A DNA stretch of 64,000 nt from Phocaeicola faecalis (GCF_021730445.1 NZ_JADNRM010000008.1:107500-171499); one strand, 5' to 3'. Numbered from the stretch's first letter, positions 31,763 to 41,246 are shown. Notes: a model not told the origin generated them from the sequence alone. Program-made: numbers and translations.

Positions 31763-31981
31763 ATGGCAAAGCAATCCGCAATAGAACAAGATGGAGTTAT
31801 CGTAGAAGCATTGTCAAATGCAATGTTTCGTGTTGAGCTAGAAAACGGGCATGAGATTACTGCTCATATCTCTGGCAAGATGAGAATGCATTACATTAAA
31901 ATATTACCCGGGGATAAGGTCAGAGTAGAGATGTCTCCTTATGACTTATCTAAAGGAAGAATCGTTTTTAGATACAAGTAA
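31763..31981 (+). CDS. infA: Translation initiation factor IF-1
   Basis: The 72-residue OB-fold protein starts [22 protein letters not shown] and ends [14 protein letters not shown]. The map-infA-rpmJ-rpsM order is the common one. Confidence 0.98.
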   Translation: MAKQSAIEQDGVIVEALSNAMFRVELENGHEITAHISGKMRMHYIKILPGDKVRVEMSPYDLSKGRIVFRYK

Positions 31982-31995
31982 AAAAGAAATAAGAT

Positions 31996-32112
31996 ATGAA
32001 AGTAAGAGCATCATTAAAGAAACGTACGCCGGAATGCAAAATCGTTAGACGAAATGGCCGTTTGTATGTTATTAACAAGAAAAATCCTAAGTATAAACAA
32101 CGTCAAGGATAA
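31996..32112 (+). CDS. rpmJ: 50S ribosomal protein bL36
   Basis: This 38-residue gene starts [19 protein letters not shown] and ends [10 protein letters not shown]. It is the form with fewer zinc-ligand cysteines: only one Cys (C14) is seen, so the zinc-binding CxxC set is absent. It lies between infA and rpsM. Confidence 0.96.
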   Translation: MKVRASLKKRTPECKIVRRNGRLYVINKKNPKYKQRQG

Positions 32113-32145
32113 TTTATTATTTTTGCAAAAAAAATAATTTAGTAT

Positions 32146-32526
32146 ATGGCTATAAGAATAGTTGGTGTAGATTTGCCTCAAAATAAGAGAGGCGAGATTG
32201 CGTTGACCTATGTATATGGTATCGGACGCAGCAGTTCAGCAAAAATCTTGGATAAGGCTGGTGTTGACAGAGATCTTAAAGTAAAAGATTGGACAGATGA
32301 TCAAGCAGCTAAAATTCGTGAAATCATTGGTGCTGAATACAAAGTAGAAGGTGATCTTCGTTCAGAAGTGCAATTGAACATTAAGCGATTAATGGATATT
32401 GGTTGCTATCGTGGTGTGCGTCATCGTATTGGTCTGCCGGTTCGCGGTCAGAGTACAAAGAACAACGCCCGTACACGTAAGGGAAGAAAGAAAACAGTTG
32501 CAAATAAGAAAAAAGCTACTAAATAA
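32146..32526 (+). CDS. rpsM: 30S ribosomal protein uS13
   Basis: The 126-residue head protein starts [22 protein letters not shown] and ends with a Lys-rich tail that reaches P-site tRNA. It includes [22 protein letters not shown]. Confidence 0.98.
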   Translation: MAIRIVGVDLPQNKRGEIALTYVYGIGRSSSAKILDKAGVDRDLKVKDWTDDQAAKIREIIGAEYKVEGDLRSEVQLNIKRLMDIGCYRGVRHRIGLPVRGQSTKNNARTRKGRKKTVANKKKATK

Positions 32527-32537
32527 TAATTGTTGAT

Positions 32538-32927
32538 ATGGCAAAAAAAACAGTCGCAGCTAAGAAGAGAAATGTGAAGGTTGACGCTAATGGACAGTTG
32601 CATGTTCATTCTTCATTCAACAACATCATTGTATCTCTGGCAAATAGTGAAGGTCAGATTATCTCATGGTCTTCTGCAGGTAAGATGGGATTTAGAGGTT
32701 CTAAAAAGAACACTCCTTATGCAGCTCAGATGGCTGCACAAGATTGCGCTAAAGTTGCGTTTGATCTTGGCCTGAGAAAGGTGAAAGCTTACGTTAAAGG
32801 TCCTGGAAACGGACGTGAGTCTGCTATCAGAACTATCCACGGAGCTGGTATTGAAGTTACTGAAATTATCGATGTAACTCCGCTTCCTCACAATGGTTGT
32901 CGTCCTCCGAAGAGAAGAAGAGTATAA
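32538..32927 (+). CDS. rpsK: 30S ribosomal protein uS11
   Basis: The 129-residue platform protein contains [21 protein letters not shown] and the C-terminal [19 protein letters not shown] 119-base spacer without a clear promoter separates it from rpsD. Confidence 0.98.
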   Translation: MAKKTVAAKKRNVKVDANGQLHVHSSFNNIIVSLANSEGQIISWSSAGKMGFRGSKKNTPYAAQMAAQDCAKVAFDLGLRKVKAYVKGPGNGRESAIRTIHGAGIEVTEIIDVTPLPHNGCRPPKRRRV

Positions 32928-33046
32928 AAGATAACCCTATTTTTATATGTAACTTGATTTTGTTAATAATGGATTGCACTTTCCTTTCTGTAATCGCGGC
33001 TGCAACAAATTAAGTTCATTAGTAACAATTAAATTAGAAAAAGAAA

Positions 33047-33652
33047 ATGGCTAGATATACTGGACCAAAATCAAGAATTGCCCGTAAATTCGGTGAAGGA
33101 ATCTTTGGAGCAGATAAAGTTTTATCTAAGAAGAATTATCCTCCCGGACAGCATGGTAACAACAGAAGAAGAAAGACTTCTGAGTATGGTGTCATGTTGG
33201 CAGAAAAACAAAAAGCTAAATATACTTACGGTGTATTGGAAAAACAATTCCGTAACCTGTTTGAAAAGGCAGAGAGTGCTGCCGGTATTACCGGTGAAAT
33301 CTTGTTGCAGAGTTTAGAGGCTCGCCTTGACAACGTGGTGTTCCGTTTGGGTATTGCTCCTACTCGTGCAGCTGCTCGTCAGTTGGTAGGTCACAAGCAC
33401 ATTACAGTAGATGGTAAAGTGGTAAACATTCCTTCATACGCTGTAAAACCCGGTCAGATTGTAGGTGTACGCGAAAGATCTAAATCTTTGGAAGTGATTG
33501 CAAATTCACTGGCAGGATTCAATCATAGCAAATATCCTTGGTTGGAATGGGATGAAAGCATCAAAGCAGGTAAGTACTTACACACACCTGAAAGAGCAGA
33601 CATTCCTGAAAACATTAAAGAACACTTGATCGTTGAATTGTACTCTAAATAA
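33047..33652 (+). CDS. rpsD: 30S ribosomal protein uS4
   Basis: The 201-residue 16S nucleation protein has an S4 RNA-binding domain ([30 protein letters not shown]). It lies between rpsK and rpoA as in the alpha operon; in E. coli it represses that operon. Confidence 0.98.
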   Translation: MARYTGPKSRIARKFGEGIFGADKVLSKKNYPPGQHGNNRRRKTSEYGVMLAEKQKAKYTYGVLEKQFRNLFEKAESAAGITGEILLQSLEARLDNVVFRLGIAPTRAAARQLVGHKHITVDGKVVNIPSYAVKPGQIVGVRERSKSLEVIANSLAGFNHSKYPWLEWDESIKAGKYLHTPERADIPENIKEHLIVELYSK

Positions 33653-33663
33653 TAATTAATTTC

Positions 33664-34656
33664 ATGGCGATATTAGCATTTCAAAAACCTGATAAAGTAT
33701 TAATGTTGGAAGCGGATTCCAAATTCGGTAAATTTGAATTCCGTCCACTCGAACCCGGTTTCGGTATTACCGTAGGTAATGCTTTGCGCCGTATTCTTCT
33801 TTCTTCATTGGAAGGATTTGCAATCAACACGATTAAAATCGAAGGTGTAGAACATGAGTTCGCCACTGTTCCAGGTGTTAAAGAGGATGTTACCAACATT
33901 ATCTTAAATCTGAAGCAAGTCAGATTTAAGCAAGTAGTAGAAGAATTTGAAAACGAAAAGGTAAGCATTACCGTTGAGAATTCTAGTGAATTTAAGGCAG
34001 GTGATATAAGTAAGTATTTGACTGGATTTGAAGTGTTAAATCCTGAATTGGTTATTTGCCATTTAGATTCAAAAGCAACTTTACAGATGGACATTACTAT
34101 TAACAAAGGTAGAGGCTATGTTCCGGCTGACGAAAACCGTGAATACTGTACTGATGTGAACGTAATTCCCATCGATTCTATTTACACACCGATACGTAAT
34201 GTAAAATATCAAGTAGAAAACTTCCGTGTTGAGCAGAAGACTGACTACGAAAAGCTGATATTGGAAATTACTACCGATGGTTCCATTCATCCGAAGGAAG
34301 CTTTGAAAGAAGCAGCTAAAATATTGATTTATCACTTTATGTTGTTCTCTGACGAAAAGATTACTCTTGAGACTTCTGATGTGGACGGCAATGAAGAATT
34401 CGATGAAGAAGTATTGCACATGCGCCAGTTGCTGAAGACCAAGCTGGTTGATATGGACCTCTCTGTTCGTGCTTTGAACTGTTTGAAAGCTGCCGATGTA
34501 GAAACATTGGGTGACTTGGTACAGTTTAACAAGACCGATCTGTTGAAGTTCAGAAACTTCGGTAAGAAATCGCTCACGGAGCTTGATGATTTGCTCGAGA
34601 GTCTGAATCTGTCGTTTGGAACTGACATTTCTAAGTATAAATTAGACAAAGAATAA
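33664..34656 (+). CDS. rpoA: RNA polymerase subunit alpha
   Basis: The 330-residue protein has an N-terminal dimerisation domain ([19 protein letters not shown]) and a C-terminal DNA- and activator-binding domain ([16 protein letters not shown], then [17 protein letters not shown]). It is full length. rplQ starts 3 bases later. Confidence 0.98.
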   Translation: MAILAFQKPDKVLMLEADSKFGKFEFRPLEPGFGITVGNALRRILLSSLEGFAINTIKIEGVEHEFATVPGVKEDVTNIILNLKQVRFKQVVEEFENEKVSITVENSSEFKAGDISKYLTGFEVLNPELVICHLDSKATLQMDITINKGRGYVPADENREYCTDVNVIPIDSIYTPIRNVKYQVENFRVEQKTDYEKLILEITTDGSIHPKEALKEAAKILIYHFMLFSDEKITLETSDVDGNEEFDEEVLHMRQLLKTKLVDMDLSVRALNCLKAADVETLGDLVQFNKTDLLKFRNFGKKSLTELDDLLESLNLSFGTDISKYKLDKE

Positions 34657-34659
34657 AAA

Positions 34660-35154
34660 ATGAGACATAATAAGAAATTCAATCATTTAGGTCGTACTGC
34701 TTCTCATAGAAGCGCTATGTTATCTAACATGGCTTGCTCTTTGATTAAGCACAAAAGAATCACTACGACTGTTGCAAAGGCTAAAGCTTTGAAGAAATTC
34801 GTTGAGCCTTTAATTACAAAGTCTAAAGACGACACTACTAATTCACGTCGTGTAGTATTTAGCAACTTGCAAGATAAAATCGCTGTAACAGAATTATTCA
34901 AAGAAATTTCTGTAAAGGTAGCAGATCGTCCGGGTGGTTATACTCGTATCATCAAGACAGGACATCGTCTGGGTGACAACGCTGAAATGTGCTTCATCGA
35001 GTTAGTTGACTATGATGAAAACATGGCTAAGACTGCAACTGCTAAGAAAACAACTCGTACTCGTCGTTCTAAGAAGAGTGCTGCTGAAGCTCCTGCTGCA
35101 GAAGCTCCTGCTGCAGAAGCTGCAACTACAGAAGAAGCCCCTAAAGCTGAGTAA
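34660..35154 (+). CDS. rplQ: 50S ribosomal protein bL17 with acidic/alanine-rich C-terminal tail
   Basis: The 164-residue protein has a core ([20 protein letters not shown] to about residue 125) matching bL17. After this a basic stretch ([12 protein letters not shown]) leads to repeats of EAPAA encoded by a 15-bp tandem repeat (35086-35125). The tail is a lineage extension absent in E. coli L17 (127 residues). It is last in the operon, before a strong terminator. Confidence 0.97.
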   Translation: MRHNKKFNHLGRTASHRSAMLSNMACSLIKHKRITTTVAKAKALKKFVEPLITKSKDDTTNSRRVVFSNLQDKIAVTELFKEISVKVADRPGGYTRIIKTGHRLGDNAEMCFIELVDYDENMAKTATAKKTTRTRRSKKSAAEAPAAEAPAAEAATTEEAPKAE

Positions 35155-35176
35155 TCTGTACACAACTATATATATT

Positions 35177-35209
35177 AAAGGTCGTAACCAAGTGGTTACG
35201 GCCTTTTTT
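35177..35209 (+). terminator. Terminator of the S10-spc-alpha operon
   Basis: AAAGGTCGTAACC pairs with GGTTACGGCCTTT (13 bp with one G-T pair) around AAGT, followed by TTTT. Confidence 0.9.
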
Positions 35210-35290
35210 ATTTGTTTGCAATAGTTGAACAAATTCTCTTGTTGTTTGTTAATTTAATATAGGAAATGAAACAGGAAAGGCTAATTATGC

Positions 35291-35298
35291 TATCTTTG
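35291..35298 (+). promoter_or_regulatory. Candidate -7 box of the 35317 gene
   Basis: TATCTTTG (followed by C) matches TAnnTTTG, 18 bases before the ATG. No TTG box lies at the expected distance. Confidence 0.45.
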
Positions 35299-35316
35299 CA
35301 ATAGAAAAACAAGAAA

Positions 35317-35745
35317 ATGAAAGGATTCATTGCAATCATATTATTCTTTGTGCTTGCATTGGCAGGAGTCAAAACAGGGCATTTCAGCGTAGCTTCTTCG
35401 GTAGTTGTGCCGGAGCAATGTGCTGTGCAAGATGACTGTTCCACTCAGGCACATACAATAAATGAAGGTGCTATCATTCCTTTGGAAAGAGAGAGATGCC
35501 TGGCTGATATGGAGTTCAGCGATGCCCACACACTGGCCCATCGTGTAAGTACCTCAGCAGAGCGTTTATACCGTTTTTCTTCCATAGAGACCATACAATA
35601 CATGAAAGCCTTATTGCGCAAATTAGCCACACGTATGGACATGCTTGCCCACTGCTCAAAACGTGTTTACGATACTTCGCGCAGCCAAAGCTGGGACGAT
35701 GCCTGCGAGCATTATATCTTTGGCATGAGGCGTATTCTGATTTAG
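35317..35745 (+). CDS. Exported protein of unknown function
   Basis: I do not recognise this 142-residue protein. It begins with a hydrophobic signal-like segment (MKGFIAIILFFVLALAGVK) and has cysteines at positions 35, 41, 61, 113 and 130, suggesting disulfides in the periplasm. The C-terminal half is helical and basic. A promoter -7 box lies just upstream and supports the start. It follows the rplQ terminator, so it is independent of the ribosomal operon. A lipoprotein is unlikely because no lipobox cysteine follows the hydrophobic stretch directly. Confidence 0.6.
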   Translation: MKGFIAIILFFVLALAGVKTGHFSVASSVVVPEQCAVQDDCSTQAHTINEGAIIPLERERCLADMEFSDAHTLAHRVSTSAERLYRFSSIETIQYMKALLRKLATRMDMLAHCSKRVYDTSRSQSWDDACEHYIFGMRRILI

Positions 35746-35864
35746 ATTTTATTCTTTTACTCGTATTTTATGCATTCGTATTATCCTGTTGCTACAGGGT
35801 AATAGGGGAGTGTATAGGGATAGTTATGTTTTTCTTATTAGTAACAGAATAAAATTTGAAGATT

Positions 35865-36404
35865 ATGAATAATGCAGTTTCAGCTGATGTAACTCTGTTT
35901 TCAAGAGTACATCCCGACATAGTAAAACGTATCAGTGTTTCGTCAGTTATTGTTTCGGCCTTACTTGCCATTGGCGGTATTGGTGCTTTCGTTACCTCCT
36001 TGCGGATGGGCGACGCCACATCTACCTTGAGTATGATATTTATGACAGCCGGTACAATTCTGCTTCTTATAGCTCTTTTTCGCCTTTTCTGGCGGAGCAA
36101 AGAATGGGTCTACACTCCCACAGGCAGTGTGACCAAAGAAGGTTCTTGTTTCTTTGATGTATGCGATTTGCATGCGTTGACCGACCAGTTGGATAAGAAA
36201 GTATTTGGCAAAGACAGTGATGTGCAAGTAAAAACTAACGGTAATGTTCGGATGGATTATCTTATTTCTCAAGATAAGAGATTTGCAGCTGTCCAGCTGT
36301 TCCGTTTCATCCCTTATACGTATGAAGCAGCATCTTCCGTGTATTATCTGACCGGACAAGATGCGCTGGGCTTCACACGCTGTCTGGAAACTAATAAATT
36401 TTGA
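35865..36404 (+). CDS. Two-helix membrane protein of unknown function
   Basis: The 179 residues from the ATG at 35865 (MNNAVSADVTLFSRVHPD) show two membrane helices (about 24-44 and 53-73). A cytosolic domain with CDLHALTDQLDKKVFGKDSDVQ and RMDYLISQDKRFAAVQLFRF follows. An in-frame TTG at 35856 would add three residues. I know no function. It runs toward the convergent MutS-like gene. Confidence 0.6.
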   Translation: MNNAVSADVTLFSRVHPDIVKRISVSSVIVSALLAIGGIGAFVTSLRMGDATSTLSMIFMTAGTILLLIALFRLFWRSKEWVYTPTGSVTKEGSCFFDVCDLHALTDQLDKKVFGKDSDVQVKTNGNVRMDYLISQDKRFAAVQLFRFIPYTYEAASSVYYLTGQDALGFTRCLETNKF

Positions 36405-36501
36405 TTTTTTCTATGACTCTTTATGTTATGAAAGTAAAGCAAGCCTGTGAAGGTGAACTTTACTTGCTTAAGACGTTAATGTGATAAATTGTTGGGTGGG
36501 G

Positions 36502-38301
36502 TTAGTCGTTGATGACCAGCCCCATCTTTTTCATTAAAAAGCACGCATTCATGTTGCGGGCAACACCCTCACGCATTTTGTAGGAAAAAGCCAACTCATT
36601 GTTTGTGATATCTGCCTCGAAGCAATAATTGCGGATTTCATCAGGGAAGTATTCGATTAGTTTGCCCAGCAAGAGGTCATGCGTAGCGATGATGCCGTTT
36701 GCTTTCAGCGTCATCAACTGTTTGACAAGGGCAAAAGACCCTTTCTGTTTGTCCATCGAATTGGTGCCTTTCAGTATTTCATCCAGAATGATAAATAATT
36801 CCTCACCCGAGTTCAGCCGGTCGATAATCTGTTTCAAACGTTTCAGTTCAGCAAAGAAATACGATTCGTTATCATTGAGCGAGTCTGAAGTCCTCAAGCT
36901 GGTTATGAGTCGGGCAGGATAGATTTCGAGCGAGTCACAACACACCGGACTGCCAATGCAGGCAAGCACATAGTTTATTCCGATAGTACGCAGATAAGTA
37001 CTTTTGCCGGCCATATTCGCTCCGGTAATAATGACGAAAAAGGGGCGCGAAGGAATCTCCGCATCGTTTTTCACACATTGGTTTACGGGCATCAGCGGAT
37101 GTCCCATTTCCCGGGCACGGAAGACGAACGGCCTGTCGGCTATCACCGGATACGTATAAGCCGGATGATTGAATGCAAAAGTTCCCATCGAACAGAGTGC
37201 ATCCATTTCTCCGAGCGTATCCAGCCAATGCAGAAGGCAGCCCCCATATTTCCTTCTCCACTCTTCGATGCGCATCACCTGGCGGAGCTGCCAAAACACA
37301 GAACCCTCCAAAAGTACATACATAATCAGATTATTCCTTAAATCCAGTCTGTCCAGTTCGGCCGACAACTCCTTCAGCACCTCCGTTGTCCGCTTTCCAT
37401 CCGTACCGAAATCCGCTTTGAGGCGGGCAAGCAACGGCGCCTTCATCTCCTGTCCGTCAATGAGCTCAATGAGTTTTGCATAAATGGAAAGGATGCGGAG
37501 CTTCTTGTCATATATTCCTTGCAGGTTAGTGACATGTTTGATAAGCCCGAAACTCGCCACCACGAACGTGCCGAAAGCAAGCCCGAGCCAACTCATCGGA
37601 ATTACTCCGGCCAATCCCAATGCCAATAAGACGGTATTGACCGCAGGCACAAGCCAAAGCATAGGACGGCTCCACCACATCCGGCTGAAATAAGCGGAAG
37701 ATTCCGTCCATTCCTTAATCTCGTTGCGGTCGCCGGCCTCACCCTTGTAGAGCAGTCCGGTGATGCGGAAAGATTCGCGGAACTTATCATATCCGGCAAG
37801 TTCGCCGACTGCCGCCTGTCGTTCCTCTATTTCTTCCTTCTTTTCCAAAGGTTTCTGCAGCCATTCCGCCAGTTTGTTTTTTCCGAAAGAAGTGCACGTG
37901 CGGTTCATCGCCTGAAACAGAGAATGATGTCCAAAGATGTCGAGGTCTAAAGAATAGCGGTGGGCTGCGTTGACAAACTCTGCCCCTTCGTCAAACGGCT
38001 CATAGTTATTATCCAATGCCGAAATCTCGTCTCGATTAACACGGATACATGTCTCCAGCCACTCTTTTCGGAAGAAGAGTCCATTGTGGAACTTCACCAG
38101 CATCAGAAACGGTACGAACGTGAGTGCGATAATCAAACATAAGACGGCAGTTCCGGCATCATAGCCATAGATTACCCCGAAGACACCTGCCAGAAACAGG
38201 ACAACCCGCAGGCTGCTGATGCGCATAATCTTGTTCTTTACTGTCTGAAGTTCCTTTTCCGCTTCGTCAATCCGTTGTTGATATTGTGCTTTTAATTCCA
38301 T
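36502..38301 (-). CDS. Membrane-anchored MutS-like ATPase
   Basis: The 599-residue protein has a C-terminal MutS ATPase domain with Walker A GANMAGKST (427-435), Walker B IILDEIL with D507 and E508, and ATHDLLLGKL. The mid-part resembles the MutS lever/clamp. There is no mismatch-recognition domain and no Smr endonuclease domain, so it is neither MutS nor MutS2. Two pairs of hydrophobic segments (about 31-69 and 213-253) suggest membrane insertion. Such proteins occur across Bacteroidetes, but I know no established role. It is convergent with the 35865 gene and divergent from the lipoprotein gene. Confidence 0.85.
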   Translation of the reverse strand: MELKAQYQQRIDEAEKELQTVKNKIMRISSLRVVLFLAGVFGVIYGYDAGTAVLCLIIALTFVPFLMLVKFHNGLFFRKEWLETCIRVNRDEISALDNNYEPFDEGAEFVNAAHRYSLDLDIFGHHSLFQAMNRTCTSFGKNKLAEWLQKPLEKKEEIEERQAAVGELAGYDKFRESFRITGLLYKGEAGDRNEIKEWTESSAYFSRMWWSRPMLWLVPAVNTVLLALGLAGVIPMSWLGLAFGTFVVASFGLIKHVTNLQGIYDKKLRILSIYAKLIELIDGQEMKAPLLARLKADFGTDGKRTTEVLKELSAELDRLDLRNNLIMYVLLEGSVFWQLRQVMRIEEWRRKYGGCLLHWLDTLGEMDALCSMGTFAFNHPAYTYPVIADRPFVFRAREMGHPLMPVNQCVKNDAEIPSRPFFVIITGANMAGKSTYLRTIGINYVLACIGSPVCCDSLEIYPARLITSLRTSDSLNDNESYFFAELKRLKQIIDRLNSGEELFIILDEILKGTNSMDKQKGSFALVKQLMTLKANGIIATHDLLLGKLIEYFPDEIRNYCFEADITNNELAFSYKMREGVARNMNACFLMKKMGLVIND

Positions 38302-38333
38302 TTTTTTATTTGTTCATTGATAGTACTTGCAGG

Positions 38334-38341
38334 CAAATATA
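38334..38341 (-). promoter_or_regulatory. Candidate -7 box of the MutS-like gene
   Basis: On the minus strand TATATTTG lies 32 bases upstream of the start. No matching TTG box was seen. Confidence 0.45.
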
Positions 38342-38472
38342 GGGAAAAATATCCCTCCTTCGTCAGTAATTATGTTATTTAGCCTTATCTGCCTGTCGTT
38401 TCGCAGCGATAAGGAGAAGTCGGGAGAATGAAACTTTAACGGAAAAAATGGATGTTTCTCTCCCGAAAAGTG

Positions 38473-38480
38473 TATATTTG
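38473..38480 (+). promoter_or_regulatory. Candidate -7 box of the glycine-zipper lipoprotein gene
   Basis: TATATTTG lies 30 bases before the ATG at 38511. It would place the transcript start downstream of a potential in-frame ATG at 38448, excluding that start. Confidence 0.5.
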
Positions 38481-38510
38481 TCAATAGAAAGAGCAACAAA
38501 CACATTGATT

Positions 38511-39194
38511 ATGAAAAAAATAGCATTGATATTGCTTTCATCCCTTATCCTGTCGGGATGTTCTCCTTATGGTATGCAGGGAAACCCGGCGGCAGTGCAG
38601 GCAGGTGCGGCCATCGGCGGTGTGCTGGGGGCCATTATAGGCGACAGGGCAGGCGGATATAACGCCTCACAGTTCGGAGCTTTGGTGGGAACAGTGGCCG
38701 GGGCTGCAGTAGGCAATGCGGTGACTACCCCTCGGCGGGACGATGGCACGGAAGAAGGATATTATATAGAAAGCCGCACGTCGCGCCCGTCCTATAGCAC
38801 TTCGTCGGCAGGAGGGTATGACGGCTACGCACCGGCCTATTCGGATTTGCGTGTCACGAATCTTCGCTTTATCGATGACAATCGTAATCATACGATTGAT
38901 GCCGAGGAAGACAGTAAGTTGGTATTCGATGTGGTGAATGACGGTGATACTCCCGCCTACAATGTCACTCCCATGATTGAAGAAGTGACCGGCATGAAAC
39001 ATATCCTTATCTCTCCGGCACAGCAGATTGCCTATATGCCGGTGGGAAATACGATTCGTTATACGGCAACAATCCGCGGCGGCAGAAAGCTGAAGACAGG
39101 AGAGGCCGTGTTCAGGGTTTATACCACGGAGAGCAACGGTGCGGTGAGCCAGACACATGAGTTTTCTTTGCCCACACAGAAAAGGAAGAAATGA
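38511..39194 (+). CDS. Glycine-zipper lipoprotein
   Basis: The 227-residue protein has a signal peptide and lipobox LSGC (C17), then glycine-zipper helices (GAAIGGVLGAIIGDRAGG and GALVGTVAGAAVGNAV, about residues 32-75). A C-terminal beta domain (about 110-220) resembles a CARDB/DUF-like Ig fold (FIDDNRNHTIDAEEDSKLVFDVVNDGD). Glycine zippers insert in or span membranes, as in outer-membrane lipoproteins. The start follows from the promoter and signal peptide. A second lipoprotein gene begins 21 bases downstream. Confidence 0.75.
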   Translation: MKKIALILLSSLILSGCSPYGMQGNPAAVQAGAAIGGVLGAIIGDRAGGYNASQFGALVGTVAGAAVGNAVTTPRRDDGTEEGYYIESRTSRPSYSTSSAGGYDGYAPAYSDLRVTNLRFIDDNRNHTIDAEEDSKLVFDVVNDGDTPAYNVTPMIEEVTGMKHILISPAQQIAYMPVGNTIRYTATIRGGRKLKTGEAVFRVYTTESNGAVSQTHEFSLPTQKRKK

Positions 39195-39215
39195 TTTATC
39201 AAACCAAATAACACA

Positions 39216-40379
39216 ATGAAAAAGACAAAACTATTTGCAGCACTGCTCTTGATGGCTGTGTGTGCAGGATGCGGAACGGAAAAAGAGCAGGCAACGATGG
39301 TCACGGTGGATATTGCCGGCGAACATTCAGAGAAGGAAGTGCTCCTTCAGGATTTTATGGATGTGGAATACATTCCATTGGAGACAAGTGATGAATTTGT
39401 GACCCAGGGAAGTGTGATGGATATAGGCGACAAGTATCTGCTGGTGAAGAACTGGGCAAACGACGGCGACATTTTTGTTTATGACAGAAAGACCGGTAAG
39501 GGCATACGGAAAATAAACCGGAAGGGACAAGGTGCCGAAGAATATAACTTTATCAACGGAATTATTCTGGACGAAAGCAGCGATGAAATGTTTGTCAACT
39601 GCACTGCAGCGAAAAAAATCTATGTGTATGATTTGTCGGGAAACTTCAAGCGTTCCTTTGAGCACCCGAAAGATACCGAATTCATGGATGTCCTTAATTA
39701 TGATAAAGACAATCTGATTTGTTATGATATGTCTGTCTATTATAAAGACGGACAGCCCAGAGAGAAAGGAAAATCCTATCACTCGCTCATTTCCAAGAAA
39801 GACGGAAGTGTCACTCGTGGCATCTATCTTCCGTATGATGTAGTCAAGGCTCCTTGTGTGCAGCAGGGAGATGGAGTGGCGATGGCTTCTGTACGTCCGA
39901 TTATTCCGAACCGGGGAGAATGGCTGTTGGTTGACTGTTCTTCGGATACGGTGTATAATTATGTGCCCGAAAAAAACGAACTGGTTCCTTTCCTTGCAAA
40001 AGCGCCGACCAAGGACCCGGAGATACTCCTGACAATGGGAGCTATCACCGACCGTTATTATTTTATTCACACTGTAAAGAAAGTGTTTGATTTTACTACC
40101 GGAAGAGGATTCTTTATGAACGATTTCATGTACGATAAGCAGGACAATGCGCTTTATAAGGCAAAGGTGCTCAATAGTGATTTTGTAAAGAAACGCGGTG
40201 TGGATATGTTTTTGCGCCCAATCAATAATAATGAAATCGCGGTTGTTCAGACATTGGCAGCCGGTCAGTTGGTCGAAGCTTATCAAGAAGATGGACTGCA
40301 AGGCCGGTTGAAAGAGGTGGCAGCGGGATTGGATGAAGAAGCCAATCCGGTGGTCATGCTGGTGAAGTATAAACACTAA
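39216..40379 (+). CDS. 6-bladed beta-propeller lipoprotein
   Basis: The 387-residue protein has a lipobox (AVCAGC, C19) followed by VTVDIAGEHSEKEVLLQDFMDVEYIPLET, the N-terminal signature of the Bacteroidetes 6-bladed beta-propeller family. Repeats such as DKYLLVKNWANDGDIFVYDRKTGKGIRKINRKGQG fit propeller blades. The function is unknown; members sit in cell-surface operons. The close spacing to the glycine-zipper gene suggests co-transcription. Confidence 0.8.
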   Translation: MKKTKLFAALLLMAVCAGCGTEKEQATMVTVDIAGEHSEKEVLLQDFMDVEYIPLETSDEFVTQGSVMDIGDKYLLVKNWANDGDIFVYDRKTGKGIRKINRKGQGAEEYNFINGIILDESSDEMFVNCTAAKKIYVYDLSGNFKRSFEHPKDTEFMDVLNYDKDNLICYDMSVYYKDGQPREKGKSYHSLISKKDGSVTRGIYLPYDVVKAPCVQQGDGVAMASVRPIIPNRGEWLLVDCSSDTVYNYVPEKNELVPFLAKAPTKDPEILLTMGAITDRYYFIHTVKKVFDFTTGRGFFMNDFMYDKQDNALYKAKVLNSDFVKKRGVDMFLRPINNNEIAVVQTLAAGQLVEAYQEDGLQGRLKEVAAGLDEEANPVVMLVKYKH

Positions 40380-40402
40380 GATGACAGACGGTATCTTATA
40401 CC

Positions 40403-40480
40403 CCAAACAATGGGCATTGTTTTCGAAGAATGTTACCATTGTTTGGAAAAACTCTTTCCATTGTTTGGGAAAAACCTCAC
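40403..40480. repeat. 22-bp spaced array of CATTGTTTGG units
   Basis: CATTGTTT begins at 40415, 40437 and 40459, exactly 22 bases apart. The second and third copies read CCATTGTTTGG followed by A-rich tails. An inverted copy CCAAACAATGG lies at 40403-40413 and could pair with any of them. Period 22 excludes a coding heptad. The remaining spacer up to 40690 has a TGTTATAA/TTATAACA inverted pair and no gene. Confidence 0.65.
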
Positions 40481-40693
40481 GAGAGTTTTTGAGGTATATA
40501 TTTCCTGCTTTTCTTCCGGAAAAAGTGATTGAGCAGGAATAAATGCAAATCATGTTTCACACATATCGTGGGGATAACGTACTGTCGTACAGTGACTTGT
40601 TGTGAAACGTACTGCATGGGCGAAATCTGTCACAGGAAATTGTTATAATGAAAAAAGGTGGAAGAGCTTTTTGTTATAACAGTTGCCTGATAA

Positions 40694-40783
40694 AAGACCA
40701 AGGTCTTTTTAAAAAACTCCTTCACCTTTTTCAAAGACTTCAAGGTCTTTTTTCAAAACCTCAAGGTCTTTTTTGAGTACTCC
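40694..40783. repeat. 21-bp degenerate tandem array, heptad-coding pattern
   Basis: AAGGTC starts at 40700, 40742 and 40763, with a diverged unit at 40721, so the period is exactly 21. Read on the + strand from 40694 the frame gives KVFFQNLKVFF-like heptads and ends at a stop. No ATG starts it. A related array with the same heptad lies at 63899-63997. The array abuts the stop codon of the downstream DUF4252 gene. Confidence 0.65.
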
Positions 40784-40787
40784 ATCG

Positions 40788-41246
40788 TCAGTTTTTATTG
40801 ATGATGCTTTGAATTTCTTGCAATGTTAAGTTTCCGGTGATGATGATGATGGTAAGCTCATTCTGTTCCTCGCTCAGCAATACGAATTCCTTTTGCTTTT
40901 CCTTATCATGTTTCAAGAAAATCGTAGTCTTCTCACCTTCATCGTTGATGCGCATCAGCTCCTCGTAACCGTTCTTGGGGTTGATATAGCTGACATCTTT
41001 CTTTATCTGCGCAATGACAGACGCCTTTTCACAACTCAGAATCTGAATATTGTCCAACTTACTTGCCATTTTTCCGATATTGACACCCTCGGCTTTCATA
41101 TCGGGCATCAGACTGAGCATCGCTTTGGATATATATACAGATGTAACACCTTCCATATCGGCATACTTGTCAAAAAAAGAGTCCTGTGCATAAGTGAATA
41201 ATGAGCAGAGGGACAGTAACAGGGTAATAATATATGTACGTTTCAT
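40788..41246 (-). CDS. DUF4252 protein (second copy of the ECF operon)
   Basis: The 152-residue exported protein begins MKRTYIITLLLSLCSLFTYAQ, a signal peptide ending in AQ. The mature part has DUF4252 features: FFDKYADMEGVTSVYISKAMLSLMP, LDNIQILSCE and a C-terminal ITGNLTLQEIQSIINK. The function of the family is unknown. The ATG overlaps the anti-sigma stop by one base, so translation is coupled. A GTG three bases earlier is a less likely start. It is last in the operon. Confidence 0.82.
   Translation of the reverse strand: MKRTYIITLLLSLCSLFTYAQDSFFDKYADMEGVTSVYISKAMLSLMPDMKAEGVNIGKMASKLDNIQILSCEKASVIAQIKKDVSYINPKNGYEELMRINDEGEKTTIFLKHDKEKQKEFVLLSEEQNELTIIIITGNLTLQEIQSIINKN

Noticed and set aside
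38448..38510. Upstream ATG extending the glycine-zipper lipoprotein by 21 residues
   Set aside because: The promoter -7 box at 38473-38480 and the signal peptide with lipobox starting at 38511 make it untenable.
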